Origin: a candidate division TA06 bacterium
GTDB lineage: Bacteria > Ratteibacteria > UBA8468 > MWAK01
Direction of reading: 5' to 3'
Length of the DNA stretch: 10,003 nt
NCBI GenBank assembly: GCA_022704925.1
Contig: JAKJFK010000047.1
Coordinates: 1-10,003 of the forward strand
In this document: piece after piece, positions 7,401 through 10,003 of the stretch
How the letters are laid out: each line of letters starts with the position of its first letter
Position numbering within the stretch: the first letter of the stretch is position 1
Translations under genes and position numbers: made by a program
Notes under the pieces: generated by a model
What the model was told of the DNA's origin: nothing
Seen by the model: only the letters and a program-made list of their open reading frames with translations
The model's database searches: none

Positions 7401-8916
7401 CGAATTTTCACCCAAGGCGGTGGTGGCCCCGCGCGCCTGGCTGCTCAACCCGCTGATGGAGAACAAGACCTTTATCCTGGTTACCGCCGGCGGCCGCGAA
7501 AGCTTCGCCTCCGGCCTGCTGGGTCTTACCGCCCAGGAGAAGGAGATCACCGGGCTTGACCGTTTCCTGACGGCCGGTTCCTGGTTCGAAGCGAACGATG
7601 AAAAAACGGTTCTGATTTCCAGGTCGATGGCCGGGCTGCTCGATTTTCCGGCGTCCGAAGTCGGCCGGGGCGTTGTCCGGATCGGCGGCGAGGAACTGGT
7701 GGTACGCGGCATCTTTGACGAATCGAAACTCAATGCTTTCCGCGACCTGGATGGCGAAATCATCACCCCGGTGGATTTCACCGTGATGCCGGTGCAGGAA
7801 CTGGGGAAACTCAAGAGCGACCCGACCGCCAAGGCGCTGACCTCCGCCAGCGTCTCAGAGAGCTTCAGCCACCAAGAAGCCGGAAGCGTCATCCTCATGC
7901 CCTTTGAGCGTCTTTACCGGGGGGGCGGAACCATCCAATCCCTGGCCATCAAGTTCCAGCCCGGCTTTGACGTTCGCCGGGAGATCGAAGGTTTCGTTTC
8001 CCGGCTGGCGGTGACCGTCTTCACCGGCCTGGGCGGCAAGACCTTTGCCTACTCCTCTCTCGGCTTGACTTCCATGAGCGGGATCGGGAACCTCTTCATA
8101 CCGATTCTGATCGCCAGCCTGATTGTGCTTAACACCATGCTCGGAGCTGTGTACGAGCGGATCCGGGAGATCGGCATTTACAGTAGCGTCGGGCTGGCTC
8201 CCAGTCATATCGCGGCCCTCTTTTTCGCTGAGGCCTGCGTTTACGCCATCATCGGGGCGGTGGCCGGTTACCTGCTGGGCCAGGTGGTGGCCAAGATACT
8301 GATGGCCGCCGGCCTGCTGAGAGGATTGACGCTCAATTACTCCTCCCTTTCGGCGGTCAGCACGACCCTGATCGTGATGGTGGTGGTTTTTCTTTCCACG
8401 ATCTTCCCGGCCCGCAAGGCGTCCCAGCTCTCGGTTCCGGACGTTACCCGGCGCTGGGTGCTGCCGCGTCCGACCGGGGATACCTGGCTCTTCGAGTTTC
8501 CTTTTACCGTCGGCCAGACCGAGGTCCTGGGTTTGATGACCTTCCTGCGCGATTACTTTGCCTCGTATTCGATCGAGGCCACCGGCAGCTTTTACACCAG
8601 CGACGCCCGGTTCAACGCCGAAAAGACCGAGCGCGGGTCCGCTTACATCACCGGGTGCAACGTTTCCCTGGCCCCCTTCGACCTGGGCGTCAGCCAGACG
8701 GTCCAGTTGCGCGCCTACCCGATGAGCGAATTCGTCTTTTACGGGATCCAGGTCGAGATTCGACGCGAGAATGGCGAACGCGGCGACTGGCAGCGTTTGA
8801 ACCGGCGGTTCCTGGACAGTATCCGGAAACAGTTCCTGGTCTGGCGAACCCTGCCGCCCGAGGTCAAGGACGAGTATCGCCAGCAGGGTGAAAAGGTCAT
8901 CGCTAACGGGAAATAA
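4480..8916 (+). CDS. Composite membrane protein: degenerate M28-peptidase-like ectodomain fused to an FtsX/MacB-type ABC permease
   Basis: The product is a single 1478-aa chain. Residues about 20-38 are a signal anchor. Residues about 46-475 resemble an M28 zinc aminopeptidase (LESRLAGSPGSRAASDYIEARF; PA-like insert about 128-185; NLIGYLKG, 237-244). The metal site is altered: AHYDS becomes AYYDS (258-262), the bridging Asp of the GADD segment is absent (GAGQAVG, 272-278), the EE pair becomes H306-H307, and the late HTP His becomes D439. Only D349 (INLDLSG) of the usual ligands persists. A beta-rich region (about 480-780) follows, then three helices (about 791-810, 820-837, 850-868). A standard FtsX-type permease comes next: helix at about 914-934 preceded by ALGIANMKRRKMRTSL, an external domain of about 265 residues, and helices at about 1203-1222, 1246-1267 and 1290-1310 with ERIREIGIYSSVGL. 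Residues 1322-1478 form an extra, probably cytoplasmic domain. Predicted topology is self-consistent (N- and C-termini inside). FtsX-type permeases normally pair with an ATPase, and none is visible. The start has AGGA eight bases upstream. Likely a mechanotransmission or substrate-release permease, with the M28 part a binding module. Confidence 0.85.
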   Translation: MSRKNNPVGYAAPSAIAFKFFGSVVSLLFTLCFSLLLPAKPAAGSIGEDLKYLGSLESRLAGSPGSRAASDYIEARFRALGMQDISREKVNVTVPVDEGSYLQQGGRRITIHPLWPNLVRTSMVPPEGLSGRLVFGGSGQLENFLGQDLKDSIVILDFNCAYRWLDATTLGARAVIFVEPEETSVFEARRKFLSLALDVPRFYMSRAEAVSLAAAARSNPIATVYCRQRWERRETYNLIGYLKGTDPELSKQVICLNAYYDSMSVVPELAPGAGQAVGVAALLDLAAYFSANPPKRTLLFLANGAHHQGLRGMVDFVHRHSQKPPKGSKIPEELKNQQPIPIKLYINLDLSGHSDRVCLYHNTTDFSAQRYFAPFAKKLFGYLTPAQKDKLYNGISPEKGLSYSTFMPESLISDGLVPIVAGIPSLSFVTIYDSRRYFDTPMDRPERIDYTLVDNQVSMLRNLLGRALGDPDLFPSNELTFKDKLYFLNGRLVNFNPQKSFVPNDPVPGALACVLNAGPKSNYGLRCQVVEMTDDQGSFLVAPLGWTRMPYTLEGYVTDPENGRIVMAPDRGVNGAENYPIEFTMDTPVKEWRAVIFRCEGYNLFDFVDPRYLMQLTKVDIFNPSNAIPYAYGYSLPERDTKEIKWTSEVEPAAVVFTEPGMPLKVVGEAGLLGKRVLLINAPESSEKLLSEGVGYEAAGDPNILNLTPYRAARDMINLNEFRINNFRRFGVNNERLTALHQQAREWFDKATEDLARFDWFSFLTNSRRAVGMESRAYPDVRSTTNDVIKGLIFYFVILLPFAFFSERLFFGFVDIRKQIAGVFAIFLVIFVIMRFAHPGFRMSNSPEVILLAFVILTLAGIVIFLISGKFEEQMQRLKMERAKVYETDVGRMTTIGTAFALGIANMKRRKMRTSLTAVTLILLTFTVLSFTSIKNYLQFNQIAKNYPASYEGMMMRDRTWSPLEGPAYEYVRNEFSPKAVVAPRAWLLNPLMENKTFILVTAGGRESFASGLLGLTAQEKEITGLDRFLTAGSWFEANDEKTVLISRSMAGLLDFPASEVGRGVVRIGGEELVVRGIFDESKLNAFRDLDGEIITPVDFTVMPVQELGKLKSDPTAKALTSASVSESFSHQEAGSVILMPFERLYRGGGTIQSLAIKFQPGFDVRREIEGFVSRLAVTVFTGLGGKTFAYSSLGLTSMSGIGNLFIPILIASLIVLNTMLGAVYERIREIGIYSSVGLAPSHIAALFFAEACVYAIIGAVAGYLLGQVVAKILMAAGLLRGLTLNYSSLSAVSTTLIVMVVVFLSTIFPARKASQLSVPDVTRRWVLPRPTGDTWLFEFPFTVGQTEVLGLMTFLRDYFASYSIEATGSFYTSDARFNAEKTERGSAYITGCNVSLAPFDLGVSQTVQLRAYPMSEFVFYGIQVEIRRENGERGDWQRLNRRFLDSIRKQFLVWRTLPPEVKDEYRQQGEKVIANGK

Positions 8917-8922
8917 CCTTCC

Positions 8923-10003
8923 ATGGAAAATCAAAACCAGTTGACTCCGGAACGCTTCGAGAACGGATTTAACGCCAAGGCGCCCATTGCGGCCCTTTTT
9001 GTCGGCTTCATCATGATGCCGGCGGCCATTTACATGGGGCTCATTGCCGGCACCAGCCTGGGGCCGGCCGCCCAGTGGGTCACGCTGATTCTGTTCATCG
9101 AAATCGCCAAGCGGTCGTTCATAACGCTCAAGCGCCAGGAGATATACATAATCCTGCTGGCCACGGCCGCCCTGGCCGGGGGCGGCGCCTTCGGCCCGGT
9201 GATGTACAACCAGTACTTCATTCAGTCTCCCTACGCCAAGGCCTTCGGGTTAACCGACCTGATCCCGCGTTTCGCGGTGCCGCCGGCCGGCAGTCCAGCC
9301 CTGCTTCAGCGCACCTTCTTCCACTCGGACTGGGTCAAACCCATTGCCATCCTGGTGACCACCAGCACCCTTCATCTTCTTAATTCCCTGACGCTCGGGT
9401 ACATTTTCTTCCGGGTTACCAGCGATTTCGAGCGGCTCGAGTTCCCGATGGCCCCGGTTCAGACCCAGGGCGTGCTGGCCCTGGCCGACCTGGCCGCCAA
9501 GAAGGATACCCAGCGCTGGCGGATCTTTACCATCGGCGCCATGCTCGGGGTCATCTACGGGGCCTTTTACGTCTTTATCCCGACCATCACCGGCTTGACC
9601 ATGTCCAAGCCCTTCATGCTCATACCGATTCCCTTCGTGGATTTCACCTCGCAGCTGGGTTCCCGATTCCCGGCGGCCATCTTCGGGATGGTCACCGACC
9701 TGGGCAGTTTCCTGATTGGTTTTGTGCTGCCTTTCTGGGTGGTGGTGGGCCACTTCATCGGTTCGGTGGGCGCCAAGACAATTGCCAATCCCCTGATCTA
9801 CAAGCATACCGATTTCCTGAAGACCTGGCAGCCGGGCATGGGCGCCATTCCGGCCTCGGTTTCCACCACCATCGATTTCTGGGTGAGCGTGACCATCGGC
9901 ACCGGCCTGGCGGTCTTCGTGATCAGCATCATTTCCATCTTTATCCGGCTGCGGAGCGCCCGCGGGAAGGGTCATCTTGAAAAGACGGCCGCTCCGGCCG
10001 TCG
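8923..10003 (+). CDS. Polytopic membrane transporter, OPT (oligopeptide/YSL) family-like, 3' truncated by window edge
   Basis: The frame runs open from ATG 8923 to the right edge, giving 360 codons without a stop. A hydrophilic N-terminus (MENQNQLTPERFENGFNAKA) precedes a hydrophobic segment at about 21-43, and further helices follow at about 50-68, 74-92, 139-163, 203-224, 250-276 and 322-342. The segment RLEFPMAPVQTQGVLALAD (171-189) resembles the conserved OPT stretch in which a Pro-containing loop precedes a helix. PIPFVDFTSQLG (235-246) and FVLPFWVVVGHFIGSV (267-282) recall distant OPT members annotated as peptide transporters. OPT proteins are proton-coupled importers of small peptides or metal chelates in the inner membrane. 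The family call rests on remembered motif resemblance and is moderate. The gene begins 6 bp after the M28/FtsX gene, with only a weak GGGA about 11 bases upstream of the ATG, so coupled translation is likely. Confidence 0.68.
   Translation, partial: MENQNQLTPERFENGFNAKAPIAALFVGFIMMPAAIYMGLIAGTSLGPAAQWVTLILFIEIAKRSFITLKRQEIYIILLATAALAGGGAFGPVMYNQYFIQSPYAKAFGLTDLIPRFAVPPAGSPALLQRTFFHSDWVKPIAILVTTSTLHLLNSLTLGYIFFRVTSDFERLEFPMAPVQTQGVLALADLAAKKDTQRWRIFTIGAMLGVIYGAFYVFIPTITGLTMSKPFMLIPIPFVDFTSQLGSRFPAAIFGMVTDLGSFLIGFVLPFWVVVGHFIGSVGAKTIANPLIYKHTDFLKTWQPGMGAIPASVSTTIDFWVSVTIGTGLAVFVISIISIFIRLRSARGKGHLEKTAAPAV

Noticed and set aside
7855-8934. 359-codon minus-strand open frame antisense to the permease end
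   Set aside because: It has the same shadow-frame composition, lies opposite clear FtsX-type helices, and shows no recognisable domain.
9250-9975. 241-codon minus-strand open frame antisense to the OPT-like gene
   Set aside because: The translation is rich in charged residues and Gly/His and looks like the reverse reading of transmembrane helices. The plus-strand frame is hydrophobic, patterned and open throughout.
1-10003. Mobile elements, CRISPR arrays, tRNA or rRNA genes
   Set aside because: No transposase or integrase motifs, spaced direct repeats, tRNA cloverleaf or rRNA segments were recognised on either strand while reading.

Overview
The window is GC-rich (roughly 60% by eye) and densely coded. 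It looks like a chromosomal segment of a Gram-negative-type bacterium: genes are tightly packed, several products are membrane-anchored with large extracytoplasmic domains, and nothing resembles a transposase, phage gene, CRISPR array or RNA gene. The lineage cannot be fixed from this sequence alone. An uncultured, deep-branching lineage is possible but unproven.

Layout. Positions 1-930 (+) hold the C-terminal three quarters of a glutamate dehydrogenase-family enzyme, cut by the window edge and followed by a small GC hairpin with a short T-run. It converges on a minus-strand gene (985-1965) for a membrane-anchored FGE-sulfatase/SUMF1-fold protein that lacks the catalytic cysteines of true formylglycine-generating enzymes. 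The 299-bp gap 1966-2264 is the only sizeable non-coding stretch. It contains an AT-rich island (24 G/C in 2101-2210) with two back-to-back divergent sigma70-like promoters, an 8-bp inverted repeat lying over them, and a G-quadruplex-capable tract in the minus-strand leader.

From 2265 to the right edge everything is on the plus strand and spaced like one operon (gaps of 17, 7, -17 and 6 bp): lysS (class II lysyl-tRNA synthetase); a 71-aa two-helix membrane protein; a membrane-anchored TPR protein of 185 aa; a 1478-aa composite membrane protein; and the first 360 codons of a polytopic membrane protein that looks like an OPT-family transporter. The last has no stop before the right edge.

The most remarkable gene is the 1478-aa protein. 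Its extracytoplasmic N-terminal half has the fold signature of an M28 (aminopeptidase Y/S type) zinc peptidase with a PA-like insert, but nearly every metal ligand and the catalytic glutamate are replaced. It is fused, through a beta-rich region and three extra transmembrane helices, to a complete FtsX/MacB-type ABC permease half, which carries an unusual C-terminal domain of about 150 residues. Together with the TPR protein and the OPT-like transporter it suggests an envelope module that binds peptides or proteins and works mechanically, expressed from the lysS promoter. That functional reading is inference. No ATP-binding subunit is visible in the window.
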